NCBI GenBank assembly: GCA_947624695.1
Contig: CANQLN010000018.1
Location: forward strand, 1 to 13,694
Direction of reading: 5' to 3'
Source: an uncultured Bacilli bacterium
GTDB taxonomy: Bacteria > Bacillota_I > Bacilli_A > RF39 > UBA660
Length of the DNA: 13,694 nucleotides
Notes under the pieces: model-generated
What the model saw: only the letters and a program-made list of their open reading frames with translations
Database searches by the model: none
Told to the model about the DNA's origin: nothing
Program-made: the position numbers and the translations under genes
In this document: in pieces, positions 5,920-13,596 of the stretch
How the letters are laid out: each line of letters starts with the position of its first letter
How positions within the stretch are numbered: position 1 is the first letter of the stretch

Positions 5920-6405
5920 CTACTCACACATATCTTTATTAAAATCAGCTTCTAAAGATCCGATATAAATATTTTTATTTTTACTACTATCACACACTAA
6001 AATCTTAAGGCCTTCATTAGAGAAGCCTAATTCGCCTTCATCAATATAAATTTTTGCCTTAAAGTATTCTTGAACTTCACCATGTTCATTCAAAGCGTTG
6101 ATAATTCTTTCTATAATATTTTCATCATCTTTTAAAGTATCTTTCAAAGATCTAACTTCTTTAAAATCATTTATATTAATTTCTTTTAAACAATTAGTAT
6201 AAATAGTTCGACCATCTTCCAATTTGTAATAACTATTATTCTTACCACAACTTGCCTTCTCAGTTTCTATTTCGTAAGCAAAATCAATAATAACCGGTGG
6301 TTTTCCTTCTTTCTTCACAAAATACTTAAAAACAATAATAATGCCAATAATTATAATTAAAATAATAATTATAACTGTTAATACTTTATTTAATTTATCT
6401 TTCAC
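5920..6405 (-). CDS. Single-pass membrane protein of unknown function
   Basis: A 161-residue protein not recognised with confidence. Residues 1-8 are basic, 9-30 form a very Ile-rich membrane helix, and the remaining 130 residues should lie outside the cell. That domain holds SYYKLEDGRTIYTNCLKEI (58-76), a helical middle (86-108) and a strand-rich end, with cysteines at 53, 72, 138 and 160. I start at the GTG at 6405, because AGGTGA lies five bases before it; another in-frame GTG at 6414 sits inside that ribosome site. It heads the operon with the CDF transporter eight bases downstream. Co-transcription suggests a role at the cell surface linked to metal export or to the cyclophilin-like protein, but nothing in the sequence proves it. 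Confidence 0.7.
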   Translation of the reverse strand: MKDKLNKVLTVIIIILIIIIGIIIVFKYFVKKEGKPPVIIDFAYEIETEKASCGKNNSYYKLEDGRTIYTNCLKEININDFKEVRSLKDTLKDDENIIERIINALNEHGEVQEYFKAKIYIDEGELGFSNEGLKILVCDSSKNKNIYIGSLEADFNKDMCE

Positions 6406-6422
6406 GACTATCACCTAATAAT

Positions 6423-6431
6423 ATTATATCA
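6423..6431 (-). promoter_or_regulatory. Extended -10 promoter of the CDF operon
   Basis: TGATATAAT on the minus strand (6431 to 6423), identical to the element at 1953-1961, starts six bases after the kinase stop. No convincing -35 is present. The predicted start near 6416 falls on the AGGTGA ribosome site, so the leader would be only about 11 nt. The core is also a perfect palindrome (ATAATATTAT). Confidence 0.6.
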
Positions 6432-6436
6432 CTAAC

Positions 6437-7648
6437 TTAAGAATAAAAATATTTAATTTTAAAAGTTGTCCCTTTATTAACTACTGATTCGCATGTTATC
6501 TTCCCATTATCTTTTTCAATAATGGATTTGGCTAAAGCAAGACCAATCCCAATACTATCAGAACTAGCATTTTGGCCTTTATAAAATCGTTCAAAAAGAT
6601 GTTTTAAGTCTCTACTGTCCATTCCTTTCCCATAATCTTTAATCATTATTTCTAAATAAAGATCATTTTTTAAAACAGTAATATCAATTTTCCCTTGAGG
6701 ATGAGAATATTCCAAAGCATTTTTCAAAATATTAGTTAGGGCTTCAATTTGCCATTTTTTATCACAAACCAGTTTTTCTTGCTGTTTATTTGGGTAATTA
6801 ATTTTAACATTTTTTAAATCACTTAAACTATTAACATTTAAGATAGCTTCTTTAATAAGGTCTTCAACCAATACTTCTTCTTCATAAAAAGTAATAGCAT
6901 TAGCCTCAAATTTAGAAAGTTTTAATAAACTATTAATTAAAAAATTTAAATTCGTAATTTCTCTTTTTATTTTATTTAAAAATTGCTCCCTTTTTTCTTC
7001 TTCCATATCGGGATTTGAAATTAAATTATCAAGCATAATACAAATAGAGGTTAAAGGCGTTTTTAATTGATGCGAAATATCTTCTAAATAATCTTTTAAT
7101 TTAATTTTATCATTTAAAGAAGTTTCTGTAAGACTTCTTAATCTAATCGTAGTCTTGGCTACTTCATCTTTTAATAAAGATAATTCATCTTCTTTAGCTT
7201 CTTTAAAATTAATTTGGTAATTTCCATTATTGATCTTTTCTAACTTTTTAATAATAGCTTCAATACTTTTACTATTTTTTCTTTTATAAAAAATAAAGAT
7301 AATTAAAATTAATAAACTAAAAATAGCAATATCTCCTAATTTAATCATTAAAAATTTTTCTTTTAAACCATCATTTTCTAAAATAATATTATCACTTAAA
7401 TCATACCCATACTTAGCTAAGTAATTAGAATAATCTTCTTTATTTTTTAAAGAAGAGATAATTTCACTTTCGGATACACTAGGATATTTTTCTTTAATTA
7501 AAGCAATAAACATATTTAAACTATCATTAACATTTTCATTATATCTTTGATATTCTAATTTATTAAGATAAATAATACTTCCTACAAATAAGCCAAGTAT
7601 TATTAAAAGTCCTAGTAAATATTTTTTAAAATAATTATTCTTCTTCAT
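6437..7648 (-). CDS. Two-component sensor histidine kinase
   Basis: A 403-residue membrane kinase partnered with the OmpR-type regulator encoded just before it. Helix 1 (about 10-28) and helix 2 (about 103-121) frame an extracytoplasmic region of some 70 residues, longer than in the sensor-less intramembrane kinases of Bce type. A HAMP-like linker (122-175) leads to the HisKA domain with ISHQLKTPLTSI (phosphorylated His193). The HATPase_c domain has the N box (Asn306 and Asn310 in TNILKNALEYS), G1 box DYGKGMD (338-344), F box LFERFYKG and G2 box GIGLAL (367-372), so catalysis should be intact. Its ATG at 7648 lies inside the end of the regulator gene (14-nt overlap) without a strong ribosome site of its own, which suggests translational coupling. 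The signal is unknown; the neighbouring FtsX-type transporter suggests peptides or envelope damage. Confidence 0.93.
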   Translation of the reverse strand: MKKNNYFKKYLLGLLIILGLFVGSIIYLNKLEYQRYNENVNDSLNMFIALIKEKYPSVSESEIISSLKNKEDYSNYLAKYGYDLSDNIILENDGLKEKFLMIKLGDIAIFSLLILIIFIFYKRKNSKSIEAIIKKLEKINNGNYQINFKEAKEDELSLLKDEVAKTTIRLRSLTETSLNDKIKLKDYLEDISHQLKTPLTSICIMLDNLISNPDMEEEKREQFLNKIKREITNLNFLINSLLKLSKFEANAITFYEEEVLVEDLIKEAILNVNSLSDLKNVKINYPNKQQEKLVCDKKWQIEALTNILKNALEYSHPQGKIDITVLKNDLYLEIMIKDYGKGMDSRDLKHLFERFYKGQNASSDSIGIGLALAKSIIEKDNGKITCESVVNKGTTFKIKYFYS

Positions 7649-8291
7649 CGATTCTATAACCTATTCCTTTAACTGTTTTAATAATATCAGTTCCTAATTT
7701 TTCTCTTATTCTACTGATATAAACGGTAATGGTATGCAAAGAAACATCATTTCCTGTCCATTCCCATAAGTGATCCGTAATTTCTTCTCTTCTAACAACT
7801 TTATTAACATTTAAAAATAACAAATGCAAAATTTTTAATTCTAAAGGCGAAATTAATAAAGGTTCATCATTTTTTAAAACCACCATTTTATCTAAGTCAA
7901 ATTGAATATCTTTAATTTTAATTACCGCCGCCTTTTTATTTCGTAAAACAATTTTATTAATTCTCGCTAATAATTCTTTCGTAAAAAATGGTTTAGTTAA
8001 GTAGTCTTCGGCCCCTAAGTTTAGAGCTTTTACTATTTCTTCTTCACTATCTCGAGCGGTTAAAAAAATGGTGGGAATATGATATTTTACTAAATAATGT
8101 TCAAAAAAACTTAAACCATTACCATCCGGAAGCGTAATATCTAAAATAATTATTTGGGGATGATTATTTTCTAAGTATACTAAAGAATCTTGAATAGTTT
8201 GACAAGTTCCTACTTTATAGCCTTCTTTTTCTAAAGAATATTCTAGACCATCTAAAATGTTTTGATTATCTTCAATAAGTAAAATGTTCAT
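7635..8291 (-). CDS. OmpR/PhoB-family response regulator
   Basis: A 218-residue regulator. The receiver domain (1-115) has the acidic pair Glu7/Asp8, phosphoacceptor Asp51 (IIILDITLP), switch Thr78 (FLTARDS) and Lys100 (YLTKPF), all expected positions. The winged-helix DNA-binding domain (125-216) shows LLISPLELKILHLLFLN, VVRREEITDHLW, the recognition helix HTITVYISRIREKL and the wing KTVKGIGYRI. AAGGAGGG lies just before the ATG at 8291. It is first in the transcript and overlaps the kinase. Its promoter follows the terminator of the ABC/FtsX operon directly, and that operon is the most likely target by analogy with peptide-responsive systems; this is inference. Confidence 0.95.
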   Translation of the reverse strand: MNILLIEDNQNILDGLEYSLEKEGYKVGTCQTIQDSLVYLENNHPQIIILDITLPDGNGLSFFEHYLVKYHIPTIFLTARDSEEEIVKALNLGAEDYLTKPFFTKELLARINKIVLRNKKAAVIKIKDIQFDLDKMVVLKNDEPLLISPLELKILHLLFLNVNKVVRREEITDHLWEWTGNDVSLHTITVYISRIREKLGTDIIKTVKGIGYRIDEEE

Positions 8292-8307
8292 AAACCCTCC
8301 TTCTCTT

Positions 8308-8316
8308 ATTATACCA
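8308..8316 (-). promoter_or_regulatory. Extended -10 promoter of the response regulator/kinase operon
   Basis: TGGTATAAT on the minus strand (8316 to 8308) is a TGn-TATAAT element without a recognisable -35; the -35 region lies in the preceding terminator. The predicted start near 8301 gives a leader of about 10 nt beginning at the AAGGAGGG site. Confidence 0.65.
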
Positions 8317-8345
8317 TAAGGAAAAGGGAAATTTTATTTTCCCTT
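8316..8345 (-). terminator. Rho-independent terminator of the ABC/FtsX operon
   Basis: A perfect 8-bp stem (8324-8331 with 8338-8345) with three G-C pairs and a 6-nt loop starts inside the FtsX stop codon. On the minus strand it is followed by a pyrimidine tract with interrupted T runs (TTTTCCTT), so termination may be leaky and some transcripts may read into the two-component genes. Confidence 0.7.
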
Positions 8346-10980
8346 AAATATTTTCATTTCTAATTGTTTCAATTACATTTTGACGACTAATCTTTTTAAG
8401 TGAATATTTCATAATAACGAAAATGAGAATAAAGACTACTACTGTGGTAATAAGAATAGACCCCCAAGGTATTTCAAAACGCATAATTAAGTCACTCTTC
8501 GCTAAATAATAATAGATTAAGTAAGAAAGCCCTAAGCCAATCGGAATTCCAATCAGTAAGGATTTGGTTCCATAGAAGATACTTTCCAAGCGAACCATCC
8601 GATCAAATTCCGGGGTAGTCATACCTATACTTTTTAAAATGGCAAATTCTCTTTTCCGTAAATTCATATTTGTCGTAATGGTATTAAAGATATTTGTAAT
8701 TCCAATTAAAGCAATAACCGTAATAAAACCATATAAGAAGATAGCTACTAAAGTAAAGAAATAATTCATTTGTTTTAAGTTTGCATCAATATTATTGATA
8801 TGAATATCATAATCTTTAAACATATCTTCTAATTGTTTCTGTACTTCGTTAGCATTTTTACTTTTTATATAAACAAAAGCTGTATCATTCTCTGTAGTCA
8901 TATCTTCATGGTATTTTTTATTACCGATTAAATAAACAGAATAATTTAAATCGGAAATAAACATCGGTTTAACATCAGTTAATGCCCCAACTATTAATGA
9001 ACGTTCACCTTCATCTCCAATGGTAATATTTCCTTTAAGAATATCATTTTTCTTAAAATTATACTTTATGATTTCGTGATATTTTTCATCTTCATTATTA
9101 TAAGCAAAATATTTATTTAAGTATATAAATTTATCTTTATTTTCTTCATAATCAACTTTTAACTCTTTTAAATAACTTTGATAATACGCATCATTAACCA
9201 TAATTACGGGAATGTAATCCAAAACTAACCCATCTTCTTCAATTACCGAAGAGTCATTATTAATTTTTTGATATTCTTTTGTATAATACTTTGAAGGATC
9301 AGCTATTTTTAAATAGAAATCCCGGTATTCCGCTACCTCTTCAATTAAAGGTAAATCGTTAATGGAGGCAATTTTATCTTTTAATTCCTCGTCCATTTGA
9401 TTATTAAAATAAGCACTTAAACTATAATTGTAAGTTCCATATTCTAATTTAACAAATTTAAACGCATAATTAATAAATGTTGAAAGAGCAATAAAGACTG
9501 CGGAACAAACAACAATACTAATTACTGTCGTCCGATATTTCTTTTTACTTCTTTTTAAATTCTTATAGGAAATTTCGCCACCAATTCCAAAGATTTGGGA
9601 AATAACTGCCGGTATTTTTAAATTTTTTGCTTTGATACTTACTTCACCACTATTGCGAATGGCTTTAATGGGTGATACTTTACTTGCTTTTTTGGCACTT
9701 CTTCTAGCGGAAAGCAAAATAGTTACGAGTCCCAAAAGCGCCGAAAAGATAATTCCTACTAAAGAGAAAGAAAAATGTAAATTTAACCCTTCTTGAAAAG
9801 CCGCCTCTAAAAGATAGTTACTAATAAAAATTAAAATATAAGATGCTAATAGGCCACTTAATATTCCTAAAGGAATACCAATTAAGGAAAGAATAAGGGC
9901 CTCTAAGTAAACACTCATTTTAATTTGTTTTTTTGTAGCTCCAACACTCCTAAGCATGCCATAGTCCCTAACTCTTTCGGTAACCGAAATATCAAAACTA
10001 TTTTTAATACAAAATATGGATGTAAAAATAATGATGATAATAACCACAATAGCCACATATAATAAAGCTGTAATGGCCGTATCTCCCGTTATACCAGTTT
10101 CTAAAGTGATTAAATAATTATTATAATTAAATTCATATTTAGCATTTTTTAAAACTTCCCAATACTCTTCTAATTTTTCTTCATTTAAACGATTAGAAGA
10201 AAAATATAAATCTTTAATAATTTTTTCATCACTTTCTATTAATTGAGCAACTCCCTTACTAGGGTTTTTTAAAGCCTCATTCGTAAAACGCACATAAACA
10301 TCATTAACTGACGTTGCTACCTTAGTATCTAAATGCGTAATAAAAGTATAACCAGGAGCCGAATAATCTTCTAAAATGCCGGATGGTCTACTTGCAATCC
10401 CCACAATTTTAAATCGATAAGGTTTTGTTTCAATAATTTCTTCTTGAACTTCTTCACTATAAGGATTATTTTGGTTAAGAACATCACCTTCACTATTAAC
10501 TCTTTTCCCAACATCTAAAGTAATAAAATCGCCCACTTTTAAAGTAACTCTCCCATTAGTTTCTAAGTGACTGGGAATTACTACTTCTTCAGAATTTTCT
10601 GGAAGTCTTCCTTTAATTAAATTGACTCCTAAATTATTTAAGGCTTTATCATCATAAGCTTTTAAATAAATATAAGGTTTATCTTTATTTTTAATACCTT
10701 CTAATTTGGCATAGCCCAAATTATTAGTTAAATAATAACTTTCAATATTTTTATTTAAACGAAAGGTATCAACATCCTTATCTAAAACATTATAAAAAGC
10801 AAAATGATAATTACCATCTCTCTTACTTTCAAAATCAATCATACTCTTTCGAGCTGAGAAAAACATACTCGTAACAGCCGAAAGCAAAGCAACCGATAAA
10901 ATAATGCCCATAATGGTGACAATCGTTCTTTTTTTATTTAAAAGTAAATTAGTGGTTGTTAATTTGCGAAAAAGATGCAT
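8344..10980 (-). CDS. FtsX/MacB-type ABC transporter permease, duplicated architecture
   Basis: An 878-residue permease built of two similar halves, each with one N-terminal helix, an extracytoplasmic domain and three FtsX-type helices. Half 1: helix 18-40, outer domain about 50-300, FtsX core 303-430 with ERVRDYGMLRSVGATKKQI, the coupling motif. Half 2: helix 484-507, outer domain about 510-735, FtsX core 740-862 with KREFAILKSIGMTTPEFDRM. NLLLNKKRTIVTIMGIILSV and NLKRSKKKYRTTVISIVVCS start the two halves and look alike, which supports duplication. Eight helices in all differ from the ten-helix Bce-type permeases. Such proteins act as mechanotransmitters or exporters for peptides or lipoproteins rather than importers. 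The ATPase gene ends two bases upstream, and GGAGGAT precedes the ATG at 10980. The substrate is unknown. Confidence 0.92.
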   Translation of the reverse strand: MHLFRKLTTTNLLLNKKRTIVTIMGIILSVALLSAVTSMFFSARKSMIDFESKRDGNYHFAFYNVLDKDVDTFRLNKNIESYYLTNNLGYAKLEGIKNKDKPYIYLKAYDDKALNNLGVNLIKGRLPENSEEVVIPSHLETNGRVTLKVGDFITLDVGKRVNSEGDVLNQNNPYSEEVQEEIIETKPYRFKIVGIASRPSGILEDYSAPGYTFITHLDTKVATSVNDVYVRFTNEALKNPSKGVAQLIESDEKIIKDLYFSSNRLNEEKLEEYWEVLKNAKYEFNYNNYLITLETGITGDTAITALLYVAIVVIIIIIFTSIFCIKNSFDISVTERVRDYGMLRSVGATKKQIKMSVYLEALILSLIGIPLGILSGLLASYILIFISNYLLEAAFQEGLNLHFSFSLVGIIFSALLGLVTILLSARRSAKKASKVSPIKAIRNSGEVSIKAKNLKIPAVISQIFGIGGEISYKNLKRSKKKYRTTVISIVVCSAVFIALSTFINYAFKFVKLEYGTYNYSLSAYFNNQMDEELKDKIASINDLPLIEEVAEYRDFYLKIADPSKYYTKEYQKINNDSSVIEEDGLVLDYIPVIMVNDAYYQSYLKELKVDYEENKDKFIYLNKYFAYNNEDEKYHEIIKYNFKKNDILKGNITIGDEGERSLIVGALTDVKPMFISDLNYSVYLIGNKKYHEDMTTENDTAFVYIKSKNANEVQKQLEDMFKDYDIHINNIDANLKQMNYFFTLVAIFLYGFITVIALIGITNIFNTITTNMNLRKREFAILKSIGMTTPEFDRMVRLESIFYGTKSLLIGIPIGLGLSYLIYYYLAKSDLIMRFEIPWGSILITTVVVFILIFVIMKYSLKKISRQNVIETIRNENI

Positions 10981-10981
10981 T

Positions 10982-11650
10982 TTAATCCTCCACTATTTTG
11001 CCATCTTGAATTTTAATAATTCGATCAGCATTCTTGGCTATTTCTAAATTATGAGTTATCATCACAATAGTTTGTTTATAATCTTTATTACTTCTTTTTA
11101 AAAGCTCCACTATTTCTTCACTATTTTTGGTATCTAAGTTTCCCGTTGGTTCATCCGCTAAAATAATGGTTGGACTAGTAATAAGAGCCCTTCCAATAGA
11201 GGTTCTTTGTTGTTCTCCTCCTGATAATTCATTAGGTAAATGTCCTCTTCTTTTGGAAAGACCTAGTAAAGATAAAATATTATCTAAATGTTCTTTAGAT
11301 ACTTTCCTATTATCTAAATCCATCGGTAAAGTAATATTTTCTTCCACATTTAAAATAGGAATTAAATTATAAAATTGATATATTAACCCGACTTGTCTTC
11401 TTCTAAAAATAGCTAATTTATCATCGCTATAAGAATAGATATCTTCACCATCAATATAAACTTTGCCACTAGTGGGTTTATCAACACCTCCAATTAGGTG
11501 TAAAAGTGTAGACTTACCACTACCACTAGCCCCCACAATAGCCACAAATTCTCCCTTATTAACACTAAAAGATACATTGTCTAAGGCAACTACTTTGGCA
11601 TCTCCTTTACCATATATTTTGGTTAAATTTTCGACTTTTAAAATTTCCAT
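10982..11650 (-). CDS. MacB/LolD-type ABC transporter ATPase
   Basis: A 222-residue nucleotide-binding subunit. Walker A GASGSGKST (40-48), Q-loop Gln92 in YQFYNLIP, signature LSGGEQQR (142-149), Walker B IILADEPTGNLD (162-173) and switch His200 are all intact. The ADEPTGNLD form and ALDNVSFSVNKGEFVAIVG are typical of the LolD/MacB/SalX branch that pairs with FtsX-type permeases, and the permease gene follows immediately. I start at the ATG at 11650, because the in-frame GTG at 11662 is part of the ribosome site GAGGTGG. The likely role is to power the 878-aa permease in export of, or resistance to, an envelope-active peptide; the substrate is not predictable. Confidence 0.95.
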   Translation of the reverse strand: MEILKVENLTKIYGKGDAKVVALDNVSFSVNKGEFVAIVGASGSGKSTLLHLIGGVDKPTSGKVYIDGEDIYSYSDDKLAIFRRRQVGLIYQFYNLIPILNVEENITLPMDLDNRKVSKEHLDNILSLLGLSKRRGHLPNELSGGEQQRTSIGRALITSPTIILADEPTGNLDTKNSEEIVELLKRSNKDYKQTIVMITHNLEIAKNADRIIKIQDGKIVED

Positions 11651-11668
11651 AATCCACCTCACACTTTA

Positions 11669-11679
11669 ATTATATTATA
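11669..11679 (-). promoter_or_regulatory. Promoter of the ABC/FtsX operon (overlapping -10 hexamers)
   Basis: Two overlapping TATAAT hexamers occur on the minus strand at 11679-11674 and 11674-11669. For the second, TTACTT lies 16 bp upstream as a poor -35. An imperfect inverted repeat, TTAC-TT-GTAA (11696-11687), lies just upstream. A poor -35 with a good -10 would suit an activated promoter. The predicted leader is about 12-17 nt. Confidence 0.55.
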
Positions 11680-11697
11680 CCCAGTGTTACAAGTAAG

Positions 11698-12330
11698 TTA
11701 GAAATCTTTATTTAAATATATTTTTCTAGAGATAAAATAAGAAGCCCCAATAATTAAAATAATAAGCACAATAAGAAAATAAATTAAATAATTACCAAAA
11801 TTATTTAAAAAAGTTCCCATACCACTTAAATCAAAGAAATTAAGTAGAAATCCTCCCCCAATAGCAATACCAAAAACTAAAACAAAAATAATTAATCTTC
11901 CTTTTTCAATACCATATTTAAAAATTAAAGGATACATTAAAGCCACCACTAAAAGAGTACCTATAATTGACCCAAACATTAAATCTAAATTCTCCCCAAT
12001 ATCCAAGTTACCTTTACTAATAAGAGACATTAAACAAGATAAGATAAGCACTAATAAAGAAGTACTTAAAACTAATAATAAAGTCATAATATACTTCGCT
12101 TTAACAACATTTTCTCTTCCCTTAGGTAAAGTAATGGCATAGGCATCCCATTTGTTATATTCATCATAACTAAACGTTGATAATCCCATCATAACACTCA
12201 TAAAAGGAGGCAAAAAAGTTAAACTACTATCACCATTTAAAGCCATAATAATATCAATAATTAAAATAACTCCTAAAATTGTCAAATTATTTTTCGTTGA
12301 TAATAAATCTTTTATAATTAAGCCTTTCAT
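11698..12330 (-). CDS. ABC-2 type transporter permease
   Basis: A 210-residue membrane protein with about six helices (near 16-30, 39-54, 81-103, 118-137, 146-164, 180-200). The N-terminus MKGLIIKDLLSTKNNL and the segment STFSYDEYNKWDAYAITLPKGRENVVKAKYI (its key points FSYDE, LP and KAKY) match the ABC2_membrane_5 family that accompanies GntR-regulated ATPases. The ATG at 12330 overlaps the ATPase stop (ATGA) with AGGAG upstream. It lacks an extracytoplasmic domain of any size, so it probably moves or senses a small amphiphile or peptide. It ends the GntR operon; no hairpin follows, so read-through into the next ABC operon is possible. Confidence 0.88.
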   Translation of the reverse strand: MKGLIIKDLLSTKNNLTILGVILIIDIIMALNGDSSLTFLPPFMSVMMGLSTFSYDEYNKWDAYAITLPKGRENVVKAKYIMTLLLVLSTSLLVLILSCLMSLISKGNLDIGENLDLMFGSIIGTLLVVALMYPLIFKYGIEKGRLIIFVLVFGIAIGGGFLLNFFDLSGMGTFLNNFGNYLIYFLIVLIILIIGASYFISRKIYLNKDF

Positions 12331-13184
12331 TTTTCTTCTCCTTTTATCATTAAAACCATTAAATCATCTAAAGTTATTTTATCAATTACCATTCCTTTAT
12401 ATTTTTTCTTTAAAGCATTTTTATTTTTAATTAAAACTTCATAATTATATTTATTCTTTTGATATTTCAAAATATCACTTTTATCTAATTTCTTAAACTC
12501 TTCAATACTACATTTTAATATACCATAAGAGTCCATAATATCAGGACCTAAATCATTTAAAACTATTTTACCTTGATCAATAAAGACAATGCGGTCCGCA
12601 ACATTTTCTAAATCACTTGTAATATGCGTAGATAAAATTATGGTATGATCCTCACTTTGCATAAAATTTAAAAAGATATCTAAGACTTCTTTTCTTACCA
12701 CCGGATCTAAACCACTTGTTGGTTCATCTAAAATTAATAATTTAGGATGATGAGCAATAGAAGTAATTATTTCTAATTTCTTTTTCATTCCTTTAGAAAA
12801 AGTTTTAATAGTCTTATCTTTAGGAAGATTAAATTCTTCCAAATATTTAAAATATAATTCCAAGTCCCAATTAGCATAAATATTTTTCATAATTAAATTA
12901 ATATCTAAAGGAGTTAAGATTTCCGGAAAAAACATATCATCTAAAACAACCCCTATATCTTTTTTATTTATCTCTTCGGCTTCTAAATAATCCCGATTAA
13001 ATAATTTAATCTTTCCCTTATCAGGTTTAATAATATTTAAAAGTAATTTAATTAATGTGGTTTTACCAGCCCCATTTTCGCCAATTAAACCAATTATTTC
13101 TCCTTTAGGAATATTTAAATTAATAGGTCCTAAAGAAAACTTATCATAATTTTTACTTAAATCTTTAATTTCAATTATATTCAT
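12327..13184 (-). CDS. ABC transporter ATPase of GntR-regulated (YtrB/BcrA-like) type
   Basis: A 285-residue ATPase. Walker A GENGAGKTT (35-43), signature FSKGMKKKLEI (129-139), Walker B LLILDEPTSGLDP (149-161) and switch His187 in STHITSD are present. At the Q-loop position the sequence reads GVVLDDMFFPE (78-88) with Asp instead of Gln. A C-terminal extension of about 70 residues beyond the core is usual for this group. I use the ATG at 13184, because GGAGAG lies five bases before it; the GTG at 13190 is too close to that site. The GntR gene stops two bases upstream and the permease start overlaps the stop, so the three are one operon. Homologous sets respond to cell-wall antibiotics in Bacillus; the same role here is inferred. 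Confidence 0.92.
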   Translation of the reverse strand: MNIIEIKDLSKNYDKFSLGPINLNIPKGEIIGLIGENGAGKTTLIKLLLNIIKPDKGKIKLFNRDYLEAEEINKKDIGVVLDDMFFPEILTPLDINLIMKNIYANWDLELYFKYLEEFNLPKDKTIKTFSKGMKKKLEIITSIAHHPKLLILDEPTSGLDPVVRKEVLDIFLNFMQSEDHTIILSTHITSDLENVADRIVFIDQGKIVLNDLGPDIMDSYGILKCSIEEFKKLDKSDILKYQKNKYNYEVLIKNKNALKKKYKGMVIDKITLDDLMVLMIKGEEK

Positions 13185-13186
13185 AT

Positions 13187-13558
13187 TCACTCTCCATAAA
13201 ATATATCTAATATACTATTAAATTCTTTTTTTGAAATATTATTTTTCTTGGCAATATTAACTGCTTCCATTAAATGTTTCTCTAATTCTTTCTGGGCATT
13301 TTCTTTAATTAATTCTTTATTTTTCGGAGCAATAAAAGTTCCTTTCCCTTGAACTTGAATAATATAGCCTTCATTCTCTAATTCATCATAAGCTTTTTTA
13401 ATCGTCATAATACTTATCTTTATTTCTTCTGCTAAACTTCTAATGGAAGGAAGAGAATCATTTTCCTCTAAGTTACCCTCTAATATTTCTTCAATAATGG
13501 CTTTTTTAATTTGCTCATAAATCGGAACCATACTACTATTACTAATAATTATTTTCAT
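13187..13558 (-). CDS. GntR-family (YtrA subfamily) transcriptional repressor
   Basis: A 123-residue regulator. Residues 10-78 form the GntR winged helix: PIYEQIKKAIIEEILEGNL, DSLPSIRSLAEEIKIS, TIKKAYDELENEGYI and the wing GKGTFIAP. The remaining 45 residues are a short helical tail, the hallmark of the YtrA subfamily, whose members dimerise through it and repress their own ABC operon. The ATG at 13558 has AGG five bases upstream and gives the family-typical MKIIISNSS start; the in-frame GTG at 13588 overlaps the -10 region and can be ruled out. The promoter carries three decamer repeats covering the -10, a plausible operator for autorepression. The inducer is not identified. Confidence 0.94.
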   Translation of the reverse strand: MKIIISNSSMVPIYEQIKKAIIEEILEGNLEENDSLPSIRSLAEEIKISIMTIKKAYDELENEGYIIQVQGKGTFIAPKNKELIKENAQKELEKHLMEAVNIAKKNNISKKEFNSILDIFYGE

Positions 13559-13566
13559 ATCTACCT

Positions 13567-13596
13567 CATATATAACACTATATAACACTATATAAC
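13567..13596 (-). repeat. Three tandem 10-bp repeats, candidate GntR operator
   Basis: On the minus strand GTTATATAGT occurs twice exactly (13596-13587 and 13586-13577), followed by a third copy matching at eight of ten positions (13576-13567). The block covers most of the spacer, the whole -10 and the likely start of transcription. Between the decamers, TATA-GTGT-TATA forms pseudo-palindromes suited to a dimeric repressor. Confidence 0.7.

Noticed and set aside
6437..11650. Classification as a BceRS-BceAB bacitracin module
   Set aside because: The kinase has an outer domain of about 70 residues and the permease has two FtsX halves with eight helices, unlike Bce kinases and the ten-helix Bce permease.
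11127..11669. Two plus-strand open frames (11127-11372 and 11463-11669)
   Set aside because: Both lie antisense to the ABC ATPase gene, which has all motifs intact; neither product shows a domain or ribosome site context.
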